DNA of 64,000 bases from Candidatus Saccharimonadales bacterium. GTDB lineage: Bacteria; Patescibacteriota; Saccharimonadia; Saccharimonadales; Saccharimonadaceae. The stretch covers positions 1 to 64,000 of the forward strand of contig DATHGB010000009.1 of NCBI GenBank assembly GCA_035317825.1. Direction: 5' to 3'. The notes beneath the pieces are model-generated. The model saw only the letters and a list, made by a program, of their open reading frames with translations. It did no database searches and was not told the origin of the DNA. Shown piece by piece: positions 17,979 to 27,819 of the stretch (its first letter is position 1; every line of letters begins with the position of its first letter). The position numbers and the translations under genes were made by a program.

Positions 17979-19517
17979 GTGAAGAGGCACGATGTTTTAG
18001 ACCATGCTACGCCGCATTATGACGAGGATCAGCTCCTAGAGCTTGACCTTGCCATTGATTTTGCGTCGGAAGCACATTCAGGCCAAACTCGTAAAAGCGG
18101 CGAGCCGTACATTGTCCACCCGCTTGCCGTTGCCGACACGCTTATTGACTGGGGTATGGATATCGATTCAGTCCTTGCCGGTCTGCTGCATGATACCGTT
18201 GAAGATACCAACGCAACGCTTGAGCAGATAGAAACGCTTTTTGGCCGTGATGTTGCTTTTTTAGTTGACGGCGTCACAAAAGTCTCGCAGGCACGTGCAG
18301 GTATGCGCGACCTTGAAAGCTATTTGCCTCAGACGAAAGACAATTTATCAAAACTGCTAATTGCCGTAGGTCAGGATGTACGAGTTATTATCATTAAACT
18401 CGCCGACCGTCTGCATAACCTTGAAACGCTCCAATACATGAACCGCGATAAACAGATCAAAATTGCCAGGGAGAGTTTGGAAGTATTCGCCCCTATGGCT
18501 GACCGTCTAGGTATGGGACGCGTGCGAATGCAGATCGAAGAACTCGCCTTTAGCTATCTGGAACCCGATGAATTCAAGCGCTTGAACGTCGCTATGAAAA
18601 AACGCTTGGGCCGAAGTACGCGAAAACTTGGAGTTGTTCGTAAAGAAGTCGAGAAGACGCTTGTCGCCAATCATTTACAAGGTGAGATAGATGGGCGCGT
18701 CAAAAGTATCTATAGTTTGTATAAAAAGTTGAAAAAAGTTGATGGTAACATGGACGATATCTACGACCTTATGGCGCTTCGTGTAGTGGTCAAAACCAAG
18801 GAAGACTGTTATAAGGTTCTGGGTATTCTTCACTCTATGTACCAGCCAATGCTTAGCCGTATCAAAGATTACATCGCCATTCCAAAACCAAATGGCTATC
18901 AAAGTCTGCACACCACGGTTATTACGCCTAACGAACAAATTGTCGAATTCCAGATTAGGACATACGGCATGCACGAATACGCCGAACGCGGACTCGCGGC
19001 TAGTTTTCATTACCATGAACAAAAAGATACGAAAGATTATGCTAAAAAGAAACTAAAAAGCGCCAACCTGCCTGCTCACCTTCAGTGGATTGTCCAGCTG
19101 CAAGAGGTGGCTCAACGGTTACGGAGCGGAGCGGAAATCTCTCAGGACCAATTGGATGTTGATCTATTCGGGGATCGTATTTTCGTTTATTCACCAAAAG
19201 GCGACATCTACAATTTACCCGAGGGCGCATTGCCACTCGACTTTGCCTATCTTGTTCACAGTGACGTTGGTAATCACGCCTATAGTTTTAGGGTAAACGG
19301 CAACATTCATTCATTTGATAAGCCCCTTCATAACGGAGATGTCGTTGAAGTCGTGACACGTAAACTAGTTCAGCCAAAACGAGCGTGGTTAAGTATGGTC
19401 AAGACAAGCCATGCCCGCGAAAAACTACGATCTCACTTAAAAAAGATTGATGTGCTCGAAACTATCACAGGTGCGGCAGCTATTATTAGACAGAAGGCGA
19501 CTCGCCGAAAAAAATAA
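17979..19517 (+). CDS. rel: Bifunctional (p)ppGpp synthetase/hydrolase (Rel/SpoT type), truncated C-terminus
   Basis: This enzyme makes and degrades the stringent-response alarmone. The hydrolase HD motif is intact (HSGQTRKSGEPYIVHPLAVA, then LLHDTVEDT). The synthetase shows GRVKSIYSLYKKLKK, DIYDLMALRVVV, IKDYIAIPKPNGYQSLHTTVI and EFQIRT. A TGS domain follows (IFVYSPKGDIYNLPEGALPLDFAYLVHSDVG). At 512 residues it lacks the C-terminal ACT/RRM regulatory region of full-length Rel (over 700). The start is set at GTG 17979 because a TATACT box ends 6 nt upstream, right after the preceding terminator; the long upstream extension of the frame runs through the orphan cassette and is not coding. Confidence 0.9.
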   Translation: MKRHDVLDHATPHYDEDQLLELDLAIDFASEAHSGQTRKSGEPYIVHPLAVADTLIDWGMDIDSVLAGLLHDTVEDTNATLEQIETLFGRDVAFLVDGVTKVSQARAGMRDLESYLPQTKDNLSKLLIAVGQDVRVIIIKLADRLHNLETLQYMNRDKQIKIARESLEVFAPMADRLGMGRVRMQIEELAFSYLEPDEFKRLNVAMKKRLGRSTRKLGVVRKEVEKTLVANHLQGEIDGRVKSIYSLYKKLKKVDGNMDDIYDLMALRVVVKTKEDCYKVLGILHSMYQPMLSRIKDYIAIPKPNGYQSLHTTVITPNEQIVEFQIRTYGMHEYAERGLAASFHYHEQKDTKDYAKKKLKSANLPAHLQWIVQLQEVAQRLRSGAEISQDQLDVDLFGDRIFVYSPKGDIYNLPEGALPLDFAYLVHSDVGNHAYSFRVNGNIHSFDKPLHNGDVVEVVTRKLVQPKRAWLSMVKTSHAREKLRSHLKKIDVLETITGAAAIIRQKATRRKK

Positions 19518-19538
19518 CCCGTTCTACCGGGTTATTTT
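19511..19538 (+). terminator. Terminator of rel
   Basis: The stem AATAACCCG/CGGGTTATT with flanking A and T runs begins directly at the rel stop codon. It could also work on the minus strand for ppa. Confidence 0.85.
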
Positions 19539-19553
19539 AATCAGGTGGACGAT

Positions 19554-20087
19554 CTAGCCCTTGTTATTCCATCGTTCAATTGATTCGTGAATGATAGCTT
19601 TCGCTTCCTCGGCGTCACCCCAACCCTTTACGATAGTACTACCTGGTTTTTTAAGGTCTTTGTAGTGTGTAAAGTGAGATTCTATTTGGGCAATTAATTG
19701 TTTTGGGAGATCAGAAAGCGAATTAATCGCATTTCCCGTGTTTCGGTCATCGGCAGGAACGACGACGACTTTATCATCGACTTCACCGTCGTCTTCGAAC
19801 TTCATGACACCGATTACTTTTGCTTCGAGGAAGATACCCGTAGCAAGAGGATCGTCAGTAATGATAAGCGCATCAAGTTCGTCGCCGTCCTCATCAAGGG
19901 TTTGTGGAATAAATCCATAGTTTGTTGGTTTTGCAAAAATCTTAGGATCAACACGATCAAGTTGCATCACTGCAAGCTCGCGGTTCCATTCAATTTTGTG
20001 CGAACTGCCGGTCGGGATCTCGACAACAACGTTTACGACGCCGCCGTCAACATTACCGGGTGTAAGAATCTGGTTAAAATCAGCCAT
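19554..20087 (-). CDS. ppa: Inorganic pyrophosphatase (family I)
   Basis: The 177-residue enzyme hydrolyses pyrophosphate to drive biosynthesis. It contains VVEIPTGSSHKIEWNRE (substrate Lys and Glu), YGFIPQTLDEDGDELDALIITDDPL with the DGDELD metal-binding motif, and VVPADDRN. I set the start at MADFNQILTPG (20087), which has GGAGG 5 nt upstream; the longer frame adds ten residues over the promoter region. It faces rel tail to tail and is divergent from the GDPD gene. Confidence 0.96.
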   Translation of the reverse strand: MADFNQILTPGNVDGGVVNVVVEIPTGSSHKIEWNRELAVMQLDRVDPKIFAKPTNYGFIPQTLDEDGDELDALIITDDPLATGIFLEAKVIGVMKFEDDGEVDDKVVVVPADDRNTGNAINSLSDLPKQLIAQIESHFTHYKDLKKPGSTIVKGWGDAEEAKAIIHESIERWNNKG

Positions 20088-20147
20088 GTATGCCTCCGTT
20101 ATTTGACTACACTTCATTGTAACAAATTTGCTATACTAAGAGCAATT

Positions 20148-20855
20148 ATGTTAATAATCGGACACCGGGGTGCGGCAGGACTTGCGCGCGAAAACAGCCT
20201 TGAAGCTTTGCGGGCCGGGTTAGAGGCAGGCGCCGATATTTTAGAATTTGACGTTCGGCTCACCAAGGATAAAATACCTGTCGTCGTGCATGATTTTCAC
20301 ACGCTCCGAACACACCGCGACCCATCGATCATTAGCCGCCTGACCCTAGAAGAACTCGTAAAACGCACCGAAAAACTTCCGATTACTCCTTTATTTAAGG
20401 TGTTAGATGAGTTTTTTGGCGTTATTTTGCTTAATATTGAGCTTAAAGGCCGCGGTACGGGCAAAGTAGTCGCGGAACTGCTCGCAAAAAGCTACGCCAA
20501 GTCAGCAAAGCGATGGGACAATGTCCTTATTTCATCATTTCGAGGCAGCGAGTTACAAGCCGTCCGAAACATCAGTAAAGATGCAAGCTTAGCACTGCTC
20601 CATAGTGAGAATCCATTTTTATTCATTGCTTACCACCGAAGACTCCGGCTGACCGCCGTCGGCTTTCATCGCCTTTACATCAATGCCTTTGCGCTTGAAA
20701 TCGCAAAACGAGCAAAGCTATTTGTCTATGCCTACACCGTTAATAGGCCTCGGACGGCGCTCATGCTAGCCCAGCAAGGTATCGACGGTGTTGTTACCGA
20801 CCGACCTGGCGACATACTAAAAGAAGTTGAGCGAAATACCGACAAGCCTAAATAG
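20148..20855 (+). CDS. Glycerophosphodiester phosphodiesterase family protein
   Basis: The 235-residue protein has the GDPD-fold motifs GHRGAAGLARENSLEA, ILEFDVRLTKDKIPVVVHD (metal Glu and Asp, catalytic His) and YAYTVNRP ... GIDGVVTDRPG. It should hydrolyse glycerophosphodiesters from lipids to glycerol 3-phosphate and an alcohol. No signal peptide is present, so it is cytoplasmic. ATG 20148 is chosen because the family motif begins at residue 3; a TATACT (20132-20137) lies 10 nt upstream, leaving at most a very short leader. The last 8 nt overlap the convergent trxB gene. Confidence 0.88.
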   Translation: MLIIGHRGAAGLARENSLEALRAGLEAGADILEFDVRLTKDKIPVVVHDFHTLRTHRDPSIISRLTLEELVKRTEKLPITPLFKVLDEFFGVILLNIELKGRGTGKVVAELLAKSYAKSAKRWDNVLISSFRGSELQAVRNISKDASLALLHSENPFLFIAYHRRLRLTAVGFHRLYINAFALEIAKRAKLFVYAYTVNRPRTALMLAQQGIDGVVTDRPGDILKEVERNTDKPK

Positions 20856-21795
20856 CTTGTTGTTTTTGCTTATCAAGATATTCACGAATGCTAAGGGCTG
20901 CCGTAGCGCCTTCGCCAACCGCACTGGCAATTTGCATTGTTGCGCCGCTACGAACATCGCCGCTTGCGAAAACTCCTGGCATTGTCGTTTCTAGATGAGC
21001 ATTTGTTTTAATTAGTCCTTGCTCGTCTAGTTCGATATTACTGTCTTTTAAGAACTGCGTATTAGGTTTTAGACCCACAAAAACAAAGACTCCATCAGTC
21101 GCGAATGTCGTAGGCTTGCCTTCTTTGATACCTTCTACCTTTGTAATTATTTTTCCATCATCTGCAACAATCTCCGTTGCTGTAGTCTGAAGATGGATAG
21201 TGATCTTACCCTCGTCGGCAGCTTTTTTTAGTTCATGCTGCAACACTTCGCTTGCCTTTACCGTACTTCGGACTAAAAGGTCAATGTGACTGGTGTAGCG
21301 AGTTAGAAATAGAGCCTCCTGTACGCCTGAGTTGCCGCCGCCCACGACGACTAGTGGCCTGTCGCGATACAATGCGCCGTCACATGTCGCACAGTAGTGC
21401 ACGCCGCGGCCATAGTATTCTAATTCACCGGGAATTCCAAGCTTGTTATAATCGCTTCCTGTTGCAATTAGGACCGTTTTGGCTTTGACTTCGGCTCCGT
21501 CCACGACAACCGTTTTCACATCTCCATCGTCACGAACCTCTGACACGTCGCCAAATTCGATATTCGCGCCGAATCGTTCGGCTTGTTTTTCTAGCTGCTC
21601 AGCCAAAACCAAACCTTCAACGCCATCAGGAAAACCAGGGTAGTTATCTACCTTATCAGTGACCGCGGCAAGTCCACCGATAACCGCTTTTTCATATAAA
21701 ACCGTATCGATGTCTTCACGTGTCGTATAAATAGCAGCCGATAGCGCGCTTGGACCTGCACCAATCATAACTACATCTCTAATCTTATCGTCCAT
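20848..21795 (-). CDS. trxB: Thioredoxin reductase
   Basis: The 315-residue flavoprotein transfers electrons from NADPH to thioredoxin. It has the FAD-binding GAGPSALSAAIYTTR, the redox-active CATCDG, the NADPH-binding VVGGGNSGVQEALFL and the C-terminal GVFASGDVRSGATMQIASAVGEGATAAL. All parts are at family positions and length. An AAAGGA lies about 7 nt upstream and a TATACT about 20 nt upstream, so this gene has a conventional leader. Confidence 0.95.
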   Translation of the reverse strand: MDDKIRDVVMIGAGPSALSAAIYTTREDIDTVLYEKAVIGGLAAVTDKVDNYPGFPDGVEGLVLAEQLEKQAERFGANIEFGDVSEVRDDGDVKTVVVDGAEVKAKTVLIATGSDYNKLGIPGELEYYGRGVHYCATCDGALYRDRPLVVVGGGNSGVQEALFLTRYTSHIDLLVRSTVKASEVLQHELKKAADEGKITIHLQTTATEIVADDGKIITKVEGIKEGKPTTFATDGVFVFVGLKPNTQFLKDSNIELDEQGLIKTNAHLETTMPGVFASGDVRSGATMQIASAVGEGATAALSIREYLDKQKQQAI

Positions 21796-21825
21796 AGAAT
21801 TTCCTTTACTATACCTAGTATAGCA

Positions 21826-22488
21826 TTAGCTCGCATTCTTGCTGTAGTAATCTAGTAATGCTTGAGGCATTTCAGGTTGGGGAATGGTTTCCGGAGTAGG
21901 AATAACCATAATGATAAACTTCAACGGCGTATTTGGAGGAATGGAATCTCCATTGCCCTTTTCACCGTAAGCATCTTCTGACGGAATAGTTAGCTCGCGA
22001 ACACCTCCGATTTTCATACCTTCAACACCTTTGGTCCATCCTGCAATAACACCTCCGGCAGAAGCGGTAAATGGCGCTTTTAGTTTAGTACCGTCAATCG
22101 AACCGTCAAAAACCTTGCCGTTTGGTGTCCAGCCAAGATAATAGGCTGTAAACGTAGCATCTTTGCCAAGTACATCTCCATCGCCAACTTTCAAGTCGGT
22201 CGTTGTAAGCGTTTTTACGCTGTCTCTATCGAACACAGCCGGTTGCGTTGCATACTGGTTAAATTCGGTAAAATATTTAGCCGAAAGCTGCGTTGCTTGA
22301 TCATTCACCTTGGCTTGGTAAGCCGTATAGTCTTTTTGATATGCATCTGTTAATTGTTTGATGTTTGCTTGATCAGCACTATTATTGTTAGTCCCTAGGA
22401 TCATTACCGCAAAAGATCCGATTGTCCCGACTAGCATTACGATCGCAATAATCCAAATACCAATACGCTGACTTTTTGGTGTCGCCAT
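21826..22488 (-). CDS. Membrane-anchored FKBP-type peptidyl-prolyl isomerase
   Basis: The 220-residue protein has one N-terminal transmembrane helix (about residues 10-30, IGIWIIAIVMLVGTIGSFAVMIL), a coiled, Gln/Lys-rich linker and an FKBP domain (LGKDATFTAYYLGW ... GKVFDGSIDG ... VIAGWTKGVEGMKIGGVRELTIPSEDAYGEKGNG ... LKFIIMVI). It should catalyse prolyl isomerisation on secreted proteins at the outer face of the membrane. The leader contains GAGGGAAATGAG and a TATACT promoter box. Confidence 0.92.
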   Translation of the reverse strand: MATPKSQRIGIWIIAIVMLVGTIGSFAVMILGTNNNSADQANIKQLTDAYQKDYTAYQAKVNDQATQLSAKYFTEFNQYATQPAVFDRDSVKTLTTTDLKVGDGDVLGKDATFTAYYLGWTPNGKVFDGSIDGTKLKAPFTASAGGVIAGWTKGVEGMKIGGVRELTIPSEDAYGEKGNGDSIPPNTPLKFIIMVIPTPETIPQPEMPQALLDYYSKNAS

Positions 22489-22554
22489 ATAAACTCATTT
22501 CCCTCTTTGATTTACTCGCTTTAGTATATCAAAATAAGCTTTTTGTTTCGAGGG

Positions 22555-23742
22555 CTATTTTCCAGGTGAGGTTGGTGTAAAGTAATCGTCTTCCATAATA
22601 GTGGAAGCACGCCATACGCCCAATGCTTGACCCAAAGGTAACATGTCACTATAGCCAATAATGTCAGCTGCTCTACGCAGCAAAGATGCCATCCATCCAT
22701 ACAGTCTTAGCCCGTGCCATTCAAAGACAGCCCAATTTTCGCCGACAGGCACAACAACAGGCGGCATGACCGCCTTATACGTCCGTGGTTTCTTATGTTT
22801 TGCTTGGCGTTTTAAATTGCCAGACACAAACATCGCATCGTGAAGCGCCGTTTGCGCAAGACCCGTATATGGTGTGGCAGCATTATCACCAATAACATAA
22901 ATGTTTTTACCCGCCTGCATGTATTTGTCTACGACAATGCGACCATTTTTTGCAAATTCAAAATGTTCAGCATTGTTTTTGTAGAATGGGTGATTAGCTA
23001 CACCGGATGTCCAAATAATCGTACGGCTATTGATCGAGTTGCCGCTCACTGTCAGATCGTCAGCCGAGGCTGCTTCGACAGTCTTGCCTGTCTGAACATT
23101 CACCCCTAGTTTTTCAAGTCGTTTTTGTACCTTTTTGCTCGATTTTTCGCTCATTCTAGGTAAAATTCGTGGAGCCGCTTCAATTAAATCAATTTTAAGA
23201 TCAGGTTTTTCAATTCCGTAATGTTCACACATGCGCGCAAGATATGACCCAAGTGCTGCAGCAAGCTCAACACCTGTTGGCCCAGCGCCAACAATAATAT
23301 AATGCTTGTCCGTTGTATGGTTTTCCGCAATATCAACGTATACATGTTGCTTTAGTCTCTTAATTTCTGGAGCTGATTTAATTCCATACGCATAGGTTTC
23401 TAGGCCTTTAATACCAAAGTAAGTCGTTACCGTACCCAGTGCCAAAATGCAGCGCTCATAATCGTAAACAACGCCGGAATCACCCTTGAGGGTCTTTGCT
23501 TTTGGATCAATAGACTCAATTGAATCAATATGAACATGCACATTATGTTTTCCAGCAAAAATTGTCCCTAACGGTACCCAAGATTCAAGGTGGCTATGGC
23601 CCGTTGCGGCACTATAGAGCGCAGGATAATATTGAAAATCAGGCTTATCGGTAATAAGAGTGATCTGATTGGATTTATCCTCGGCAAGCTCTAGAGCAGT
23701 CTTTACTCCTCCAAACCCACCACCGACAATTGTAATATTCAT
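22555..23742 (-). CDS. ndh: Type II NADH:quinone oxidoreductase (NDH-2)
   Basis: The 395-residue peripheral flavoprotein passes electrons from NADH to quinone without pumping protons. It has two dinucleotide motifs: NITIVGGGFGGVKTALEL for FAD at the N-terminus and YIIVGAGPTGVELAAALGSY for NADH in the middle, then VIGDNAATPYTGLAQTALHDA. The C-terminal part (GLRLYGWMASLLRRAADII) is amphipathic and would attach to the membrane. It lies just downstream of the cyo cluster and would supply quinol to that oxidase. It follows the 87-residue membrane gene by 17 bp. Confidence 0.88.
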   Translation of the reverse strand: MNITIVGGGFGGVKTALELAEDKSNQITLITDKPDFQYYPALYSAATGHSHLESWVPLGTIFAGKHNVHVHIDSIESIDPKAKTLKGDSGVVYDYERCILALGTVTTYFGIKGLETYAYGIKSAPEIKRLKQHVYVDIAENHTTDKHYIIVGAGPTGVELAAALGSYLARMCEHYGIEKPDLKIDLIEAAPRILPRMSEKSSKKVQKRLEKLGVNVQTGKTVEAASADDLTVSGNSINSRTIIWTSGVANHPFYKNNAEHFEFAKNGRIVVDKYMQAGKNIYVIGDNAATPYTGLAQTALHDAMFVSGNLKRQAKHKKPRTYKAVMPPVVVPVGENWAVFEWHGLRLYGWMASLLRRAADIIGYSDMLPLGQALGVWRASTIMEDDYFTPTSPGK

Positions 23743-23759
23743 AGAACGAGCCTTTTTAT

Positions 23760-24023
23760 TTAGAAGTTAGTACTTTTTACTCGTGCTAGTTTAACGTTCG
23801 TAGCAACAATCCCAAGCGTCATAACCCCTAGGTATACAAGTCCGACCGTACATGCCTCAATCATATGCGATGGCGAAGCCACGACAAGGAAAATTCCACT
23901 TGAAAGCGTGAGGCCGACTAGCCCGTAACTTGCATACAGCTGTTTACGCGCGGGACGCGTATACGTATAGGTAATATGGGCAATGCTAGCAAGAGCAATT
24001 ATTACGTGAAGAATGACTATCAT
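23760..24023 (-). CDS. Small three-helix membrane protein in the respiratory cluster
   Basis: This 87-residue protein has about three hydrophobic helices (residues 1-20, 30-50 and 55-75) and few charges. I do not recognise the family. It lies between cyoE and ndh, is transcribed with ndh, and has its own leaderless promoter: TATACT (24030-24035 on the minus strand) ends 6 nt before the ATG. An accessory role for NDH-2 or the oxidase is suggested only by position. Confidence 0.75.
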   Translation of the reverse strand: MIVILHVIIALASIAHITYTYTRPARKQLYASYGLVGLTLSSGIFLVVASPSHMIEACTVGLVYLGVMTLGIVATNVKLARVKSTNF

Positions 24024-24039
24024 GTCAAAAGTATAACAC

Positions 24040-24909
24040 TTATGGTAACCAAGCGTCTACAGATATAAGCCCACAAAATACAAGTAGAATTATAAGTGAA
24101 AATCTAAACATTTTACGAGCCCAGGCATCACTATCGCGTGCTGATAATCCTTTTAGCCCTAACCATATCCAATAGACTCCCAGTACGCCCATTACTATCA
24201 GGTAAGGGTAACCCGTTATACCGAATACCGGCAGGAGAAGCGTTGCAATGACGAATAGGACCGTATAGATAAATATCTGTATTTTGGTGTTTTTAATACC
24301 TTTGACGACGGACATAACCGGCACACCTGCTGCCGCATATTCTTTTTGACGATATACAGCAATTGAATAAAATTCAGGCATCTGCCACAAGAAAAGAATC
24401 AAGAAAACTAGTATTGCTCCGACATCAACCGTACCTGTCACCGCGCAATATCCTGCAAGAATTGGCGCAGCACCCGAGACACTTCCTACTAATGTTCCGT
24501 GTATCGAGAGACGCTTCGATAACATTCCATACAGAACAACGTAAACGATAAAGCCACCGATGCCGATCAAAACAACAAGCAAATTCGTCCACGCAAGAAG
24601 TATAGCAACGCCGACCAAGCCAAGAACAATAGAGAATATAACCGCATTTCGACCCTTGATTTCACCTTGAACAAGCGCCCGTTTCTTTGTTCTCGCCATT
24701 TTACTGTCTATATCCTGGTCAAGATAGTTATTTAGCACACAGGCCGAGGCAATAATCAAAGTACTCCCTACGCATAGCGCGATAAAAAGCCAAAAATCAA
24801 TATTGCCCTTGCTTGCGAGTAAAAACCCAGCAGCAGCCGTTAAGGCATTACCATACAGTACTCCGGGCTTCGTTAACGAATAGTATGTCTTAATTACGGA
24901 ACGAGTCAT
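24040..24909 (-). CDS. cyoE: Protoheme IX farnesyltransferase (heme O synthase)
   Basis: The 289-residue membrane enzyme adds a farnesyl group to heme B to give heme O, the cofactor of the bo3 oxidase. It has the UbiA-family first Asp motif NNYLDQDIDSKMARTKKRA and a second polar loop around YRQKEYAAAGVPVMSVVKG, with about nine transmembrane helices. It is the last gene of cyoABCDE, seven bases after the cyoD stop. Confidence 0.94.
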   Translation of the reverse strand: MTRSVIKTYYSLTKPGVLYGNALTAAAGFLLASKGNIDFWLFIALCVGSTLIIASACVLNNYLDQDIDSKMARTKKRALVQGEIKGRNAVIFSIVLGLVGVAILLAWTNLLVVLIGIGGFIVYVVLYGMLSKRLSIHGTLVGSVSGAAPILAGYCAVTGTVDVGAILVFLILFLWQMPEFYSIAVYRQKEYAAAGVPVMSVVKGIKNTKIQIFIYTVLFVIATLLLPVFGITGYPYLIVMGVLGVYWIWLGLKGLSARDSDAWARKMFRFSLIILLVFCGLISVDAWLP

Positions 24910-24915
24910 GAATCC

Positions 24916-25266
24916 CTAGAAACCCTTCTGATCCTGTAAGTCTGTTTCGCTGTTCATATCAGTCATCATATTGTAGTTTAGATTATTCATAATCCAAAGC
25001 GAACCAAACACGACAATAACGACAACCATGGCTGCGAATAAAAGCGCCATTAAGTTCCAGCGAGGCTTTGCTTCGTTGCCCAGGTGAAGGAAGAAAAAGA
25101 GCTGGACAAAAAGTTGTATGATCGCCAGCCCAACGATTACCGCCACCAAACCAACACCGGACAGAACATGATTAACAACAAGGATATACGCTACAAAGGT
25201 GAGTACGATCGACGATACAAAACCTACGACATATGACATCACACGAGATTGGTTGGATCGTTCCAT
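24916..25266 (-). CDS. cyoD: Cytochrome bo3 quinol oxidase subunit IV
   Basis: The 116-residue protein has three transmembrane helices (LTFVAYILVVNHVLSG, VAVIVGLAIIQLFVQLFFFLHLG, LMALLFAAMVVVIVVFGSLWIMNNLNYNMM). The LFFFLHLG stretch and the C-terminal WIMxNLNYNMM are typical for CyoD. It assists assembly of subunit I and follows cyoC by one base. Confidence 0.92.
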   Translation of the reverse strand: MERSNQSRVMSYVVGFVSSIVLTFVAYILVVNHVLSGVGLVAVIVGLAIIQLFVQLFFFLHLGNEAKPRWNLMALLFAAMVVVIVVFGSLWIMNNLNYNMMTDMNSETDLQDQKGF

Positions 25267-25267
25267 A

Positions 25268-25864
25268 CTAAATCACTCCCATCAAATAAACGATTGTAAA
25301 GATAAAGATCCAAATAATATCCAGGAAGTGCCAAAACAGACTCAGTAGCGTCAGACGGCGTGAAATTGATTCCGTTAATCCGCGTGTCAGTATCTGATAG
25401 CCTGCGACTACCATCCATAATAATCCGGTGGCAATGTGGAGTCCGTGCGTACCTACCAGCGTAAAGAATGCTGATAAAAATCCACTCCGCGACCAGCTAT
25501 TACCTTCACCCGCTAGTGTCGCAAATTCGGTTAGTTCCATGACGAGGAAAGACACGCCAAGTACAAACGTAACCGCAAGCCAAACAAGTACTTGTTTGCG
25601 GCTGCGCTGATGCAATCCAAGCATTGCAAGACCAACCGTGAAACTACTTGTCAAAAGCAGAAGGGTTTCAATAAGGACAAACGGCAAGTCAAACAATTCT
25701 TTACCGGATGGTCCGCCAAAAGTGCTTCCCTGTAGCACCGCGTATGTTGCAAAAAGACTCGCGAATAACACGCAGTCTGTCATTAAGTATATCCAAAATC
25801 CCAGCATGGTTTTTGAATTCTGTTTTACGAGTGGTTCAGTTTGAGCTACTTCAGATTTTGTCAT
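25268..25864 (-). CDS. cyoC: Cytochrome bo3 quinol oxidase subunit III
   Basis: The 198-residue membrane protein has five transmembrane helices, starting [24 protein letters not shown] and including [37 protein letters not shown] and [25 protein letters not shown]. These match the heme-copper oxidase subunit III family in its quinol-oxidase form. The ATG overlaps the cyoB stop by 4 bp. Confidence 0.94.
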   Translation of the reverse strand: MTKSEVAQTEPLVKQNSKTMLGFWIYLMTDCVLFASLFATYAVLQGSTFGGPSGKELFDLPFVLIETLLLLTSSFTVGLAMLGLHQRSRKQVLVWLAVTFVLGVSFLVMELTEFATLAGEGNSWSRSGFLSAFFTLVGTHGLHIATGLLWMVVAGYQILTRGLTESISRRLTLLSLFWHFLDIIWIFIFTIVYLMGVI

Positions 25865-27819
25865 ACTAGATATCCTTTATCCTCTATTCTCGCTACTTCT
25901 GAAGCTGGTATCGTTCGTTCGGTGTCGTCAGTCGATAATCGTACGATAAGCGAAATAATAACACCGGCAAGCCCGACAATCGCTAGCCATGCCATATGCC
26001 ATATTGCGCCAAAGCCAATCATAAATGCAAACATTGCAATGAAAATTCCGATTGAAGTATTTTTAGGAACAATAATGTCTTGGTACGGCAGTTTCGCTCC
26101 TTGCGGACGATGCTGTTTGAATGCCCAGAATGCATCACGCTCAGTAGCGGCAGGTATCCTGGCGAAGTTATATTCAGGTGGAGGCGACGAAGTAGCCCAT
26201 TCAAGAGTTCGTCCGTTCCATGGGTCACCGGTTGTATCCAAGTTCTTTTTTCGTTGAATAACGCTGACGACAATCTGTAAAAGCTGGAAGGCAATTCCTA
26301 GACAAATAAGCATCACGCCAAGCCCTGCAACGACGAACAATCCCTGCCAACCCATCGATGCATCGTAATGATCAAGCCGGCGTGTCGCACCCATAAACCC
26401 AAGGATATAGAGCGGAACAAACGCCGTCAAAAAGCCAATTAGCCAGCACCAGAATGCATACTTGCCAAGCGTCTCGTTAAGTCTAAAGCCGGCAAATTTA
26501 GGAAACCAGTACGTAAACCCAGAAAATATACCGAATATAACTCCACCAATAATCATGGTATGGAAATGAGCAACGAGGAATAGGCTGTTATGGACCTGGA
26601 AGTCGATTGCAGGTACTGACATGAGTACGCCCGCAACGCCACCAAGCGTAAAGGTAACCACAAAACCCATAAACCACAGCATCGGCGTCGTAAACCTAAT
26701 TCGCCCCCGATACATCGTAAATATCCAGTTGAATACTTTTACTCCTGTCGGAATAGCAATAACCATCGTCATAATACCAAAGAACGCGTTTACGTTCGCT
26801 CCTGCCCCCATCGTAAAGAAGTGATGCAGCCATACGGTAAATGAAAGAAATACGATCGCCCAAATGGCCCATACCATTGATTTGTAACCAAATAATCTTT
26901 TGCCTGAGAATGCTGGTACGACTTCTGAAAAAATACCGAACGCTGGCAGTATTAAAATATATACTTCAGGATGACCCCATGCCCATATGAGGTTAATGTA
27001 CATCATTGGATTTCCTCCACCGTCCGATGTAAAGAAGTGCATGTCAAAAAGCCTATCCAGTGATAGCATACCGAGCGTAGCGGTCAAAATTGGAAACGCA
27101 AAAATCACAAGAGTCATGCTCCCCAGTACGCTCCAGATAAATATTGGCATTTTCATAAGTGTCATACCGGGAGCGCGCATCTTTAGGATAGTCACGATAA
27201 AGTTGATTCCTGATAACAAACTTCCGACACCGGCAATCTGTAAGGCCCATATCCAATAGTCGACCCCGACGCCCGGACTATATTCAACTTCCGAAAGCGG
27301 CGGGTACGCTAGCCACCCCGCGGCAGAGAACTCGCCCACTGCAAGCGATATATTAATCAAAATGAATCCGGCTGCAAAAAGCCAAAAACTTACTGAGTTA
27401 AGAAACGGAAACGCTACGTCGCGCGACCCTATCTGAAGCGGTACGATCAGGTTTAATAGACCAAATATAAATCCCATCGCTACAAAAAAGATCATGATCG
27501 TTCCATGGGCCGAGAATACTTGTTGGAAGAAATCCGACGACACAATTCCATGCGCGTCACCACTTGAAAGCGCCTGTTGTGTACGTATCATTAGAGCATC
27601 GGCAACACCTCGAAGAAGCATTAGTGCAGCAATGACAATATACATAATGCCGATCCGTTTAGGATCAAGTGATGTCAGCCATTCTTTCCATAGCCATGTC
27701 CAGCGTTTAAAATAAAAGAGTGCTGCGACAACCGTCAGGCCGCCGAGCGTCATCATGACAACTCCGCCAATTGTTATCGGATCGCTTGGTAATGCATCAA
27801 GGGTTAATCGTCCAAACAT
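25861..27819 (-). CDS. cyoB: Cytochrome bo3 quinol oxidase subunit I
   Basis: The 652-residue catalytic subunit reduces O2 to water and pumps protons. All heme and copper ligands are present: His105 and His420 (low-spin heme), His418 (heme O), His283, His332 and His333 (CuB), with the His283-Tyr287 pair. Proton-channel residues Asp134, Glu285 and Lys361 are kept. Positions are one lower than in E. coli CyoB as I recall it. Of the quinol-site residues, Arg70, Asp74 and Gln100 are kept but the position matching E. coli His98 is Phe97. The protein has about 15 transmembrane helices. Its ATG follows the cyoA stop directly. Confidence 0.97.
   Translation of the reverse strand: MFGRLTLDALPSDPITIGGVVMMTLGGLTVVAALFYFKRWTWLWKEWLTSLDPKRIGIMYIVIAALMLLRGVADALMIRTQQALSSGDAHGIVSSDFFQQVFSAHGTIMIFFVAMGFIFGLLNLIVPLQIGSRDVAFPFLNSVSFWLFAAGFILINISLAVGEFSAAGWLAYPPLSEVEYSPGVGVDYWIWALQIAGVGSLLSGINFIVTILKMRAPGMTLMKMPIFIWSVLGSMTLVIFAFPILTATLGMLSLDRLFDMHFFTSDGGGNPMMYINLIWAWGHPEVYILILPAFGIFSEVVPAFSGKRLFGYKSMVWAIWAIVFLSFTVWLHHFFTMGAGANVNAFFGIMTMVIAIPTGVKVFNWIFTMYRGRIRFTTPMLWFMGFVVTFTLGGVAGVLMSVPAIDFQVHNSLFLVAHFHTMIIGGVIFGIFSGFTYWFPKFAGFRLNETLGKYAFWCWLIGFLTAFVPLYILGFMGATRRLDHYDASMGWQGLFVVAGLGVMLICLGIAFQLLQIVVSVIQRKKNLDTTGDPWNGRTLEWATSSPPPEYNFARIPAATERDAFWAFKQHRPQGAKLPYQDIIVPKNTSIGIFIAMFAFMIGFGAIWHMAWLAIVGLAGVIISLIVRLSTDDTERTIPASEVARIEDKGYLV

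Noticed and set aside
19698-20147. Frame extension of the GDPD gene over the ppa gene
   Set aside because: It is antisense to ppa and has no GDPD similarity; motif-based start and promoter place the ATG at 20148.
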